64,000 nt of DNA from NCBI RefSeq assembly GCF_000757845.1, contig NZ_CP007753.1, positions 868,001 to 932,000 of the forward strand, written 5' to 3'. A program made the position numbers and the translations under genes. The stretch is from Prochlorococcus sp. MIT 0604. Its GTDB lineage: Bacteria > Cyanobacteriota > Cyanobacteriia > PCC-6307 > Cyanobiaceae. Below, one piece after another: positions 26,727 through 33,766 of the stretch. Position 1 is the stretch's first letter. Each line of letters starts with the position of its first letter. The notes under the pieces were generated by a model. The model searched no databases and was not told the DNA's origin. It saw only the letters and a list, made by a program, of their open reading frames with translations.

Positions 26727-26903
26727 TTAAATATTTTGATGAAATGATTTAGAACTTTCCCATTTCAAGTTATCCTTTAAATCATTGATATCATTTGAAA
26801 TTGAAACTAAATTCACCATTTGAAGAATTTGACTTTTATTTAGCCTATTAATAACAATAAGTTTATTAAGCATTTCTAAAACAGATTTATCATTAATATT
26901 CAT
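26727..26903 (-). CDS. Small hypothetical protein (58 aa)
   Basis: ATG at 26903, TAA at 26727, minus strand. Mostly helical composition (MNINDKSVLEMLNKLIVINR, then LNKSQILQMVNLV), ending polar. No membrane segment, cysteine or recognised family. Supported by an uninterrupted frame and plausible composition only. Confidence 0.45.
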   Translation of the reverse strand: MNINDKSVLEMLNKLIVINRLNKSQILQMVNLVSISNDINDLKDNLKWESSKSFHQNI

Positions 26904-27093
26904 TGTGCGTATAAAAACTATGATCCTTCAATTCAAATACCTTATCTTATAATTTTAAAAATTTCATAATATATTTATGCTAAATATAAAAAATATTTAT
27001 AAAATCATCAAAAATTAAACTCTTACTTATAAGAAAATATCCTATGCTCACTTTCTTATAAATTCGTTTATTGTAAAAAGAAAAAACAAAAAA

Positions 27094-27264
27094 ATGAAAA
27101 AAAACTCCAAGAAAGAATACCTTAATAGAGATGAAATTAATGAGATGATTGAATCAGCTTTAAGGAGGCACAATAGAAGATCTACAATAATATCAAGTGT
27201 ACTTGGCTGGATTCTAATAGGAGGTTATTCGTTTGGACTTTTTCAAGCAGTTCAAAATGTCTAA
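27094..27264 (+). CDS. Small membrane protein (56 aa)
   Basis: ATG at 27094, TAA at 27262-27264. A strongly basic, helical N-terminal half (KKEYLNRDEINEMIESALRR) is followed by one membrane span (IISSVLGWILIGGYSFGLF). The topology, basic side in the cytoplasm, is clear. It precedes the 73-residue gene by 63 bp. Function unknown. Confidence 0.6.
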   Translation: MKKNSKKEYLNRDEINEMIESALRRHNRRSTIISSVLGWILIGGYSFGLFQAVQNV

Positions 27265-27327
27265 TTAATCTTTTCTTTAAAGCTTAACTTACTAGATGAT
27301 AAATTAATATAAGACTAAGAATTTATT

Positions 27328-27549
27328 ATGAGCGAATATATTGAGGCAAATCTTAAAGTGATAAGAAAATATTTAAAAAAACGAAAAAAGTATATATCAA
27401 AATTAAATAATGCTTCGATTATGGAAGAATTCAAAGAATGGAGCAAAGATCCATTACCTGAGACAGAATCAATTTGGACTTTACCTGACTTAACGAGAAA
27501 TGAAAGACTAAAAAATTTTTGTCGCTCAATTAAAAAGGAGATAAGATAA
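27328..27549 (+). CDS. Small basic hypothetical protein (73 aa)
   Basis: A soluble, Lys/Arg-rich protein with a helical N-terminus (YIEANLKVIRKYLKKRKK) and a Trp-containing middle (EEFKEWSKDPLPETESIWTL). No recognised family. It converges with the 52-residue membrane gene, 3 bp apart. Unknown function. Confidence 0.6.
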   Translation: MSEYIEANLKVIRKYLKKRKKYISKLNNASIMEEFKEWSKDPLPETESIWTLPDLTRNERLKNFCRSIKKEIR

Positions 27550-27552
27550 GTT

Positions 27553-27711
27553 TTAACTACCTAGTTGTATATGATTTACCTTTAAGTAAAAATAACCCGC
27601 AAATCCAACTATATTCAAAATTACGACAAAAATCCAAGCTCCAATAGGCTGATTAGAATCTAATTTTTTTATTTTAACTTTTTCCTTTAGTCTTTCAATA
27701 TATTTAGCCAT
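27553..27711 (-). CDS. Small membrane protein (52 aa)
   Basis: ATG at 27711, TAA at 27553, minus strand. A basic amphipathic start (MAKYIERLKEKVKIKKL) precedes one membrane helix (IGAWIFVVILNIVGFAGYFY) and a short tail. It looks like the many small thylakoid or inner-membrane proteins of picocyanobacteria; no specific family recognised. Confidence 0.6.
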   Translation of the reverse strand: MAKYIERLKEKVKIKKLDSNQPIGAWIFVVILNIVGFAGYFYLKVNHIQLGS

Positions 27712-27789
27712 TATAAAAAATAATCAAAAGAATTTTTCTAATTATAGAGAGTTAAATTTAAAGGAATCTTAAATAAATTAAAATTTCTT

Positions 27790-27990
27790 TTAATTCGAAT
27801 TTTTATTGTCAAGCCTGTTAATGGGATATTTAATTAACTCCTTTTTGAGATTTTTTAAAAGTTTATTGTGATTCAAAATTGTAAATTTCCTAGTAAAGGA
27901 ATAATGCCATTTCATTGAATTAAAAAAAAAACTTGCTAATTCATTATTAATAAAATTATAATACTTATTACGGTCATTCAGACCATACAT
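27790..27990 (-). CDS. Doubtful small hypothetical protein (66 aa)
   Basis: An open frame beginning MYGLNDRNKYYNFINNELAS, rich in Asn, Lys and Phe, with no domain. It starts only 25 bp from the prx start on the other strand and its first 20 codons cover the likely prx promoter. It may be real, because the composition resembles nearby small proteins, but the support is weak. Confidence 0.35.
   Translation of the reverse strand: MYGLNDRNKYYNFINNELASFFFNSMKWHYSFTRKFTILNHNKLLKNLKKELIKYPINRLDNKNSN
27933..27962 (+). promoter_or_regulatory. Predicted sigma-70-type promoter of the peroxiredoxin gene
   Basis: TTGCTA at 27933-27938 and a perfect TATAAT at 27957-27962, 18 bp apart, lie 54 bp upstream of the prx ATG. 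An AAGGA ribosome-binding motif follows at 28000-28004, one of the few clear ones in the window. Consistent with strong expression; not proven. Confidence 0.5.
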
Positions 27991-28015
27991 AATTTAAAAA
28001 AGGACAAATTTTTTC

Positions 28016-28600
28016 ATGAGCTTAAGAGTTGGCCAAGAAGCACCAGATTTTAGTGCTACAGCAGTATATGATCAAGAGTTTAAGGAGATTACACTTTCAG
28101 GTCTAAGAGGTAAATGGGTTGTTTTATTCTTTTACCCACTAGATTTTACATTTGTATGCCCAACTGAAATAACGGCATTTAGTGATAGATACCAAGATTT
28201 CTCAGCTCTTAATACTGAAATACTTGGGGTATCAGTTGATAGCAAACACTGTCATTTAGCTTGGATACAAACCCCAAGAAATGAAGGCGGAATAGGTGAT
28301 ATTAACTACCCTTTAGTTTCTGACTTAAAAAGAGAAATTTGCCAGGCGTACAATGTTCTCAATGATGATGGAGAGGCCGATAGAGGTCTATTTCTTATCA
28401 ATCCCGAAGGAGTAGTTATGCATACGACTGTTAACAAGGCTCCTGTAGGTAGAAATGTTGATGAAACTCTGAGAATTCTTCAAGGTTATCAATATGTTGC
28501 GGCAAACCCCGATGAAGTATGTCCAGCCAACTGGACCCCCGGGGAGAAAACAATGTTAGAGGATCCCAAAGGTAGTAAGGAATATTTTTCCGCCCTATAG
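28016..28600 (+). CDS. 2-Cys peroxiredoxin (AhpC/Prx1 type)
   Basis: A thiol peroxidase that reduces H2O2 and organic peroxides, acting in the cytosol and recharged by thioredoxin. The 194-residue protein has the peroxidatic Cys48 in DFTFVCPTE and the resolving Cys169 in DEVCPANW, plus [14 protein letters not shown]. The C-terminal YF-like segment (KEYFSAL) that makes such enzymes sensitive to overoxidation is present. It has its own promoter, ribosome-binding site and terminator and so is a single-gene unit. Confidence 0.96.
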   Translation: MSLRVGQEAPDFSATAVYDQEFKEITLSGLRGKWVVLFFYPLDFTFVCPTEITAFSDRYQDFSALNTEILGVSVDSKHCHLAWIQTPRNEGGIGDINYPLVSDLKREICQAYNVLNDDGEADRGLFLINPEGVVMHTTVNKAPVGRNVDETLRILQGYQYVAANPDEVCPANWTPGEKTMLEDPKGSKEYFSAL

Positions 28601-28615
28601 AAGTATTAGAAATAT

Positions 28616-29368
28616 TTAAGTAAGTATTGAGTAGTAAATAATTATAAAAAAATAAAAAATAAATATATTCAAAAAGGGGATAACATCCCCTTTTTGAGGT
28701 TTGGGTACGATCCAATCGCTTAAATTAGTTTTATATGATATGAAAGACCAGGTATAAAAAGAAATTTCTATGGCGACTAGGATAAAAATATTAATTAAGT
28801 TTAAGTCATTCAAACCAAAATATCTATAAATATGAAACTGATCATCAACACTTATATTATTAATTTGAAGATGCCAAAGATAGATAGAAATCAAAATAAA
28901 ATTTACCAATATTATTTTTTTTAAGAGAAACCTGGATTTCTTAAAAATTAATGAGATAGAAATTAAAAATATGAAAAAACTTAGCTGCAGAATATCCGGT
29001 TTTGGTACATTAACTCCTTCAAGAAATAAATTAAATATAAGATCAAAATTTATATATATATAATCAGCTATTAAGTAAGAGAGGAATATTAAATTTATTG
29101 CTACTAAGAATAATAATCTTTTTCCTTTAATTATTTTTATACTATGAATTTTTTCCTTATTAAATTTATAGTATGTATAGTTTTTTAAAGAGTTTACATA
29201 CACCAAAAATGGACATATTGCACCGCTCAAATAGTAAAGGATTGAATAAAAGGATATATCATTAATATTAAGTGAATACAAATTAAACCATTGTTTTTGT
29301 ACAAATGGAAGAATAAGTATAAATGAAAGTGTAACTAGTAACTTCGTTGTATTGTTTTTAATTATCAA
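28616..29368 (-). CDS. Multi-span membrane protein of unknown function
   Basis: A 250-residue protein with about seven hydrophobic segments separated by short basic loops, for example LLVTLSFILILPFV, LLFLVAINLIFLSYLIADYI, ILQLSFFIFLISISLIF and FLNIFIFYFFIIIYYSIL. No family recognised; perhaps related to small cyanobacterial integral membrane proteins near ftsH. The last about 95 bp overlap the 3' untranslated part and terminator of prx on the other strand, so part of the C-terminus (PKPQKGDVIPF) is encoded by the terminator hairpin. Confidence 0.65.
   Translation of the reverse strand: MIIKNNTTKLLVTLSFILILPFVQKQWFNLYSLNINDISFYSILYYLSGAICPFLVYVNSLKNYTYYKFNKEKIHSIKIIKGKRLLFLVAINLIFLSYLIADYIYINFDLIFNLFLEGVNVPKPDILQLSFFIFLISISLIFKKSRFLLKKIILVNFILISIYLWHLQINNISVDDQFHIYRYFGLNDLNLINIFILVAIEISFYTWSFISYKTNLSDWIVPKPQKGDVIPFLNIFIFYFFIIIYYSILT
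28671..28695 (+). terminator. Intrinsic terminator of the peroxiredoxin gene
   Basis: A perfect 11-bp stem AAAAAGGGGAT / ATCCCCTTTTT with a 3-nt loop, ending in a T-run, 71 bp after the prx stop. It is the strongest terminator in the window. Because both ends carry A/T runs it could also act on the minus strand, but there it lies inside a coding frame. Confidence 0.85.
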
Positions 29369-29398
29369 GAAAAATTTTTTTTATTTAAAACAATTAAA

Positions 29399-31153
29399 TC
29401 AAACTTTCAACAATTTAGAAGTTGTTAATTTAAAAACTTTTTTATCTATAGTTTCTTGATTTAAAAGTATATCAACTAATTTATCTAGTAAGACTCTATT
29501 TTTTTTCAATATTTTTATTGAATTATTTAATGAAATTTTAGAAATATTTATGATTTCATTATCTATTTTGGAACTGGTATTTTCTCCTATGAGAGGCTTT
29601 CTTCTAAATAATCCATCTCCTAAATACATTTCATTATTATCAGAATCCATTGAAATTGGACCAATTATTGAAAATCCGTATTTCGTAACCATTTCCCTTA
29701 CTATATTTGTCGCATAAGAGATATCATTTAACGCGCATTGTGTAATTTCACTTTTACCAAAAACTATCGTTTCTGCTGCTCTTCCAGCTAAAGCAATTTC
29801 AATTTTTGAAAATAATAATTTTTTTGATATCAAGCCACTAGAAATTACATCTTCGTCAGGGCATATTTTTGTATATCCTCCTATAGATCCAGATCTAGGC
29901 AAAATCGTAATTTTATCAACTGATTCAATTCCATTTCTCACAGCAGATACAATCGCTCTGCCTACTTCATTATAAGCAATAATTTTTTTCATATTTGGAG
30001 AAGTTATTAATGAACTTCTTAGGCCAATGGTAATTTTATCGAGAGCATTTTCTATATGAAAGTCACTGATTAATTTGGATTCATCTCTTGCACAATGAAT
30101 AGCACTCTCATTCATCAAATTTGCAAGATCTGCTCCCGAAAATCCAACTGTTCTTGAAGCCCAATATCCTAAGTCGACTTCTCTTGCAAGTGGTTTGGAA
30201 AGTGAATGAACTGAAAGAATTTTTTTTCTTCCATCTAAATCTGGAAGCATTACTTCAATTTTCCTATCAAATCTACCTGGTCTTAATAATGCTGCATCCA
30301 AAATATCTGGTCTATTTGTTGCTGCTAAAACAATAATCCCGGAATTATCAGCAAAACCATCTAATTCAGTTAGAAGCTGATTGAGAGTTTGTTCTCTTTC
30401 ATCATTTCCACCTCCAATTCCAGACCCTCTTTGCCTACCAATAGAATCAATTTCATCAATGAAAATTATACAAGGAGATTTTTCCTTAGCCTTAGAGAAT
30501 AGATCTCGAACTCGGCTTGCACCAACACCAACAAAAAGTTCTACAAACTCTGATGCCGATATTGAAAGAAAAGGCACTCCTGATTCACCAGCAATTGCTT
30601 TAGCCAATAATGTTTTACCTGTACCTGGCGGGCCTATCAAAAGAACTCCCTTAGGTACTTTTGCGCCAAGATTTTCAAATTTCTTTGGTTCTTTCAAAAA
30701 TGTTATTACCTCTTTTAATTCCTCAGCGGCTTCAGGGACACCAGCTACATCATCGAATCTCGTTTCTACATCATCAATAGTTACAAATTTAGCTTGATTT
30801 TTAGTAAAACCAAAGGTTCTGGAAGCTAATTTTGATGTACTCCTCAAGATTAAGACTATAGCTAATATAAAAATCAGGAAAAGACTTATTGAAGCAAATG
30901 AATTAGCAGCTGAGGCTTCTTTTCTACTATTGTTAATAGTAAGATCTACCTTATTTTCAGTAGCCTTTTCAAGGATTAATTGATCGTTGTAAAGGATAGG
31001 TATTTTAAATTTATCGCCATTTTTATACAGAACATCAATTTCTCTCTGCCTAGGATAAAAAAATATTGATTCTATTTTTCCCGTCTCTATATCTTCTAGA
31101 AGATCCGAATAACTTGATTTAGAATTTGAATATGAGAATTTTGATCTAAACAC
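29399..31153 (-). CDS. FtsH-like AAA protein with a destroyed protease motif
   Basis: A 584-residue homologue of the membrane ATP-dependent protease FtsH. Only one membrane span is seen (about 87-104), where FtsH has two; the GTG start at 31153 is the only possible one before an in-frame stop 3 codons upstream. The AAA module is intact: Walker A GPPGTGKT (174-181), Walker B IIFIDE (229-234), second region of homology ending LLRPGRFDR. The zinc motif HEVGH is replaced by NEVGR (395-399), so both metal-binding His are lost, while the Glu and the third ligand Asp477 remain. It should hydrolyse ATP but not peptide bonds, as inferred for plastid FtsHi proteins. It may act within hetero-oligomers with active FtsH. 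Confidence 0.9.
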   Translation of the reverse strand: MFRSKFSYSNSKSSYSDLLEDIETGKIESIFFYPRQREIDVLYKNGDKFKIPILYNDQLILEKATENKVDLTINNSRKEASAANSFASISLFLIFILAIVLILRSTSKLASRTFGFTKNQAKFVTIDDVETRFDDVAGVPEAAEELKEVITFLKEPKKFENLGAKVPKGVLLIGPPGTGKTLLAKAIAGESGVPFLSISASEFVELFVGVGASRVRDLFSKAKEKSPCIIFIDEIDSIGRQRGSGIGGGNDEREQTLNQLLTELDGFADNSGIIVLAATNRPDILDAALLRPGRFDRKIEVMLPDLDGRKKILSVHSLSKPLAREVDLGYWASRTVGFSGADLANLMNESAIHCARDESKLISDFHIENALDKITIGLRSSLITSPNMKKIIAYNEVGRAIVSAVRNGIESVDKITILPRSGSIGGYTKICPDEDVISSGLISKKLLFSKIEIALAGRAAETIVFGKSEITQCALNDISYATNIVREMVTKYGFSIIGPISMDSDNNEMYLGDGLFRRKPLIGENTSSKIDNEIINISKISLNNSIKILKKNRVLLDKLVDILLNQETIDKKVFKLTTSKLLKV

Positions 31154-31284
31154 TAATCTTTATAAGTTATTAATAAAGCATATATGCTTATTTAAAAAAT
31201 TGACGTATATAAACAAAATATACTCAAAAGTTTTGGAGATAACCAGTTAAAGGTTATATTATTATATGGAAATAAAGAAACAGA

Positions 31285-31458
31285 ATGGCTGTACCAAAGA
31301 AGAAAAAATCAAAGAGCAAAAGGAACCAAAGACATGCTGTCTGGAAAGGGAAAGCAGCAATAGCAGCTCAAAAAGCTATATCTCTAGGTAAATCAGTTCT
31401 AACTGGGAAAGCTCAAGGATTTGTTTATCCTATTGAAGAAGAAGAAGAAGAAGAATAG
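31285..31458 (+). CDS. rpmF: 50S ribosomal protein L32
   Basis: A 57-residue L32 starting [20 protein letters not shown], typical of the cyanobacterial and plastid form without zinc cysteines. The C-terminus ends with seven Glu encoded by a GAA run (31435-31455), a simple repeat. It converges on the Ycf20 gene 3 bp away and is divergent from the FtsH-like gene. Confidence 0.96.
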   Translation: MAVPKKKKSKSKRNQRHAVWKGKAAIAAQKAISLGKSVLTGKAQGFVYPIEEEEEEE

Positions 31459-31461
31459 CTT

Positions 31462-31788
31462 TTAAGATCCTAATTTAAATGCCTCAAGTATAACGGCATA
31501 AATTGCACCAATTCTTAATTTATCAACTACGGTCCATAGATAATAAAATTTTGAACTAGCGGCAGGTTTAATTCTTATAATGATTTCAATAAAAACAATA
31601 ATTATTGGGACCATTATCAATTCATTTTTACCTTCAGATATGAATTTTGTAAGAAAATTTGCGAACAAAAAATAACCAGTCAAAACAGAAATTAGACCAA
31701 CAGATTTTGTCCTCCAAGTATCACTTAGAAAACCAAAAAATAAATTATTTAACTGGTAGGTAATTCTTGAAAAATTAGTTTTTTGCAT
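31462..31788 (-). CDS. Ycf20 / DUF565 family membrane protein
   Basis: A 108-residue protein with hydrophobic segments (VGLISVLTGYFLFANFL and IMVPIIIVFIEIIIRI) and the family end KFYYLWTVVDKLRIGAIYAVILEAFKLGS, split here as two blocks. Ycf20 proteins are found in cyanobacteria, algae and plants and, in Chlamydomonas and Arabidopsis, influence non-photochemical quenching. Its start overlaps the end of the HAD gene by 14 bp, so they are probably co-transcribed. Confidence 0.85.
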   Translation of the reverse strand: MQKTNFSRITYQLNNLFFGFLSDTWRTKSVGLISVLTGYFLFANFLTKFISEGKNELIMVPIIIVFIEIIIRIKPAASSKFYYLWTVVDKLRIGAIYAVILEAFKLGS

Positions 31789-32539
31789 TACTAAAAGACA
31801 CTAAATAATCACTTAAAAAACTATAGTCAACATATGATTTTTTTAGTTTAGGCCCTTTAATTACATTTGCCACATTATTCTCATCACCAAGACTGTCTAA
31901 AATACAATCTAATTTAATATTTTCCTCAAGAACTATTGGGATATTTGAAGGAACAAAAATTGTAGGCAAGTTAGCTGCCAAGGAAGATTTCAATCCAGGA
32001 TTGGAGTCTTCAAAAACAATTGAGTTATTTTTGTTTATACCACTTAATTGGATTGCCTTTAAATATGGTAATGGATTTGGTTTCTTTAATTCAACGTCTT
32101 CGCTTGAAATAATGAACTCAAAAGGGTTGAAGCCATTAAAAAGATAATCAACAAGTAGATTGACTTGAATTCTTGAACTTGAAGTAACAATAAATTGTCT
32201 TACTTTTTTTCTATGTAATTCATTTATTAATCTAAAAACACCAGTTTTTAAACTAACGTAATTTTTTTTTATAATTTCTAAATAATGAAGCTGTTTTGTT
32301 TCATGAATTTTGAGAATTAAATCTTCTGAGAAATTATCATTATTAGATTTAGCGTAATAAGCTATCCTATTTTTGCCCCCATTTATCTTCAGAAGTTTTA
32401 TGTATGTGTCAGTATCCCAATCCCAATAAATACCAAGGTCACTAAAAGCATTATTAAAGGCAGGTAAATGGGCCTCTAATTCAGTATTTGCGATGGTACC
32501 ATCTAAATCCCAATAAACACCCTCCAGATAAGTCACCAA
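31775..32539 (-). CDS. HAD-superfamily phosphatase (CbbY/GPH-like)
   Basis: A 254-residue haloacid-dehalogenase-type hydrolase. Motif I is DLDGT with Asp11 and Asp13 in VYWDLDGTIANTE, motif II is the Thr/Ser in FIVTSSSR, motif III the Lys in VELKKPNPLPY, and motif IV the acidic pair in SIVFEDSNPGLKSSLAA. A helical cap lies between I and II. This subgroup includes phosphoglycolate phosphatase and CbbY-type sugar phosphatases; the substrate is not predictable. It lies 12 bp after the tiny upstream gene at 32552. Confidence 0.87.
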   Translation of the reverse strand: MVTYLEGVYWDLDGTIANTELEAHLPAFNNAFSDLGIYWDWDTDTYIKLLKINGGKNRIAYYAKSNNDNFSEDLILKIHETKQLHYLEIIKKNYVSLKTGVFRLINELHRKKVRQFIVTSSSRIQVNLLVDYLFNGFNPFEFIISSEDVELKKPNPLPYLKAIQLSGINKNNSIVFEDSNPGLKSSLAANLPTIFVPSNIPIVLEENIKLDCILDSLGDENNVANVIKGPKLKKSYVDYSFLSDYLVSFSNAKN

Positions 32540-32551
32540 AAAGAATTTCTT

Positions 32552-32629
32552 TTATTTACGGTAAAAAACAAGAGCAATTATTGCTGGTCCTGCTAACGCA
32601 ACTACAGCCAAAGGAATAAGTGTTGCCAT
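32552..32629 (-). CDS. Tiny single-span protein, possible Psb30 (Ycf12)
   Basis: A 25-residue protein: ATG at 32629, TAA at 32552, minus strand. It is almost all one membrane helix. The core VVALAGPAIIALVFYR resembles the GPxxI pattern of the photosystem II subunit Psb30/Ycf12, and the length suits a tiny photosynthetic subunit. The family is short and poorly conserved, so the name is tentative, but the frame itself is convincing. Confidence 0.5.
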   Translation of the reverse strand: MATLIPLAVVALAGPAIIALVFYRK

Positions 32630-32711
32630 GATTAATGAATATGTTTTGTGATACTATTTTTACAAATAAATGACGAAACTGTACTGATACGTTACAAGAT
32701 TGAATTAAATT

Positions 32712-33059
32712 ATGAAATCATGGACATGTATAGAAAATTGTGGAGCTTGTTGTAAATTCGACTTGAACGAAAGAAGCGATTTGGCTAACAAACTTAACAA
32801 AGATGATATAGCTTTGATAAATTCGATGACGGCTAAAGACGGTTGGTGTAAAAACTTGGACAGAGAAAATAAAAAATGCTTAATTTATGAAACCAGACCA
32901 CATTTTTGCCGGGTAAATGAATTTTCAACTTCATTTAAAGGATATTTGAAATCTGGTGATAAATTTTTAATAGATTGCTGCAAACAACATATTTCATCAA
33001 ATTATGGATACCAAAGTAAAGAGATGAAAACTTTTAGAATTGCTGTTTCAGGAAAATGA
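32712..33059 (+). CDS. YkgJ-family cysteine-cluster protein
   Basis: A 115-residue protein with eight cysteines in the YkgJ arrangement: CIENCGACCKFDL near the start, WCKNLDRENKKCLIYETRPHFCR in the middle, and a final CC (IDCCKQH). The cysteines probably bind zinc or an iron-sulfur cluster; function of the family is not settled. It starts just ahead of the UPF0016 pair and overlaps the first by 4 bp, suggesting an operon and perhaps metal handling. Confidence 0.85.
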   Translation: MKSWTCIENCGACCKFDLNERSDLANKLNKDDIALINSMTAKDGWCKNLDRENKKCLIYETRPHFCRVNEFSTSFKGYLKSGDKFLIDCCKQHISSNYGYQSKEMKTFRIAVSGK

Positions 33060-33382
33060 ATAGTAAATTAGAAAAAAAAGAAAACAATATTGAAAAAAGT
33101 TTTTTTTCAATATTTATAACGACTTTTACAACAATTTTTATTGCTGAACTAGGCGATAAAACTCAGATAGCCACATTAATGCTTTCTGCTGAATCGGGCA
33201 GGCCAATAGTTGTTTTTCTTGGAAGTTCTCTAGCATTAATAAGCTCTAGCATAGTAGGAGTTCTTATTGGTAAATGGGTATCAAAAAAAATATCTCCTAG
33301 CAAATTTGCTTTATCTACTGGTACTTTAATGATATTGATAAGTATATTTTTAGCTTATGAAACATTCAAAAATTATTTATAA
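33056..33382 (+). CDS. UPF0016 / GDT1 cation transporter, first half-protein
   Basis: A 108-residue, three-span protein carrying one copy of the family signature (AELGDKTQIATLMLSAES). Full-length UPF0016 proteins, such as the manganese exporter Mnx of Synechocystis, hold two such modules in one chain; here there is only one, so it must pair with the next gene. The ATG overlaps the YkgJ stop by 4 bp. Likely an Mn2+ or Ca2+ exchanger at the inner or thylakoid membrane (family inference). Confidence 0.88.
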   Translation: MNSKLEKKENNIEKSFFSIFITTFTTIFIAELGDKTQIATLMLSAESGRPIVVFLGSSLALISSSIVGVLIGKWVSKKISPSKFALSTGTLMILISIFLAYETFKNYL

Positions 33383-33694
33383 ATGGTTTTAAGTTTATTA
33401 CTATCAACATTTCTAACTGTTTTCATAGCTGAATTAGGTGACAAAACTCAACTAGCCACTTTAACTATAAGTGGCACTTCAAATAAACCATTAGCAGTTT
33501 TTCTAGGATCATCATCAGCACTTGTTATTGCAAGTTTACTAGGAGCTTTAACAGGTGGTTCTATTTCAAGTTTTTTACCCGAAGTAGTTCTTAAGTCAAT
33601 AGCTTCCATTACATTTTTTATCATTGGTATAAGGCTTTTTATCAACTCTTTCGTCATTGAACAAGAAGAAAAAGAAGAGAAAGAAAATAATTAG
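33383..33694 (+). CDS. UPF0016 / GDT1 cation transporter, second half-protein
   Basis: A 103-residue partner with its own signature (AELGDKTQLATLTISGTS) and three spans. The ATG directly follows the TAA of the first half with no gap. The two halves are similar but distinct, arguing for an old duplication, not a recent frameshift: each has its own start, and the upstream one has extra polar N-terminal residues. Together they would form a pseudo-symmetric heterodimer. The tail is highly acidic (EQEEKEEKEN). Confidence 0.88.
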   Translation: MVLSLLLSTFLTVFIAELGDKTQLATLTISGTSNKPLAVFLGSSSALVIASLLGALTGGSISSFLPEVVLKSIASITFFIIGIRLFINSFVIEQEEKEEKENN

Positions 33695-33766
33695 TTTTAA
33701 GCTTGGATAATAAGGTGTAATAATGAAGTGTATACCCCTAAATTAATTTATAATTTCACTTAGATC

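Noticed and set aside
28431-28715. 94-codon minus-strand frame covering the end of prx
   Set aside because: It crosses the prx coding region and its terminator; the frame used by the 250-residue membrane protein is better supported.
31435-31455. GAA repeat at the end of rpmF as a regulatory microsatellite
   Set aside because: It encodes the acidic tail of L32 in frame; changes would only alter Glu number, so I do not treat it as a switch.
33056-33694. A single UPF0016 gene broken by a recent frameshift or stop
   Set aside because: Each half has its own start, motif and distinct residues; the junction is a clean TAA followed by ATG, so two genes are more likely.
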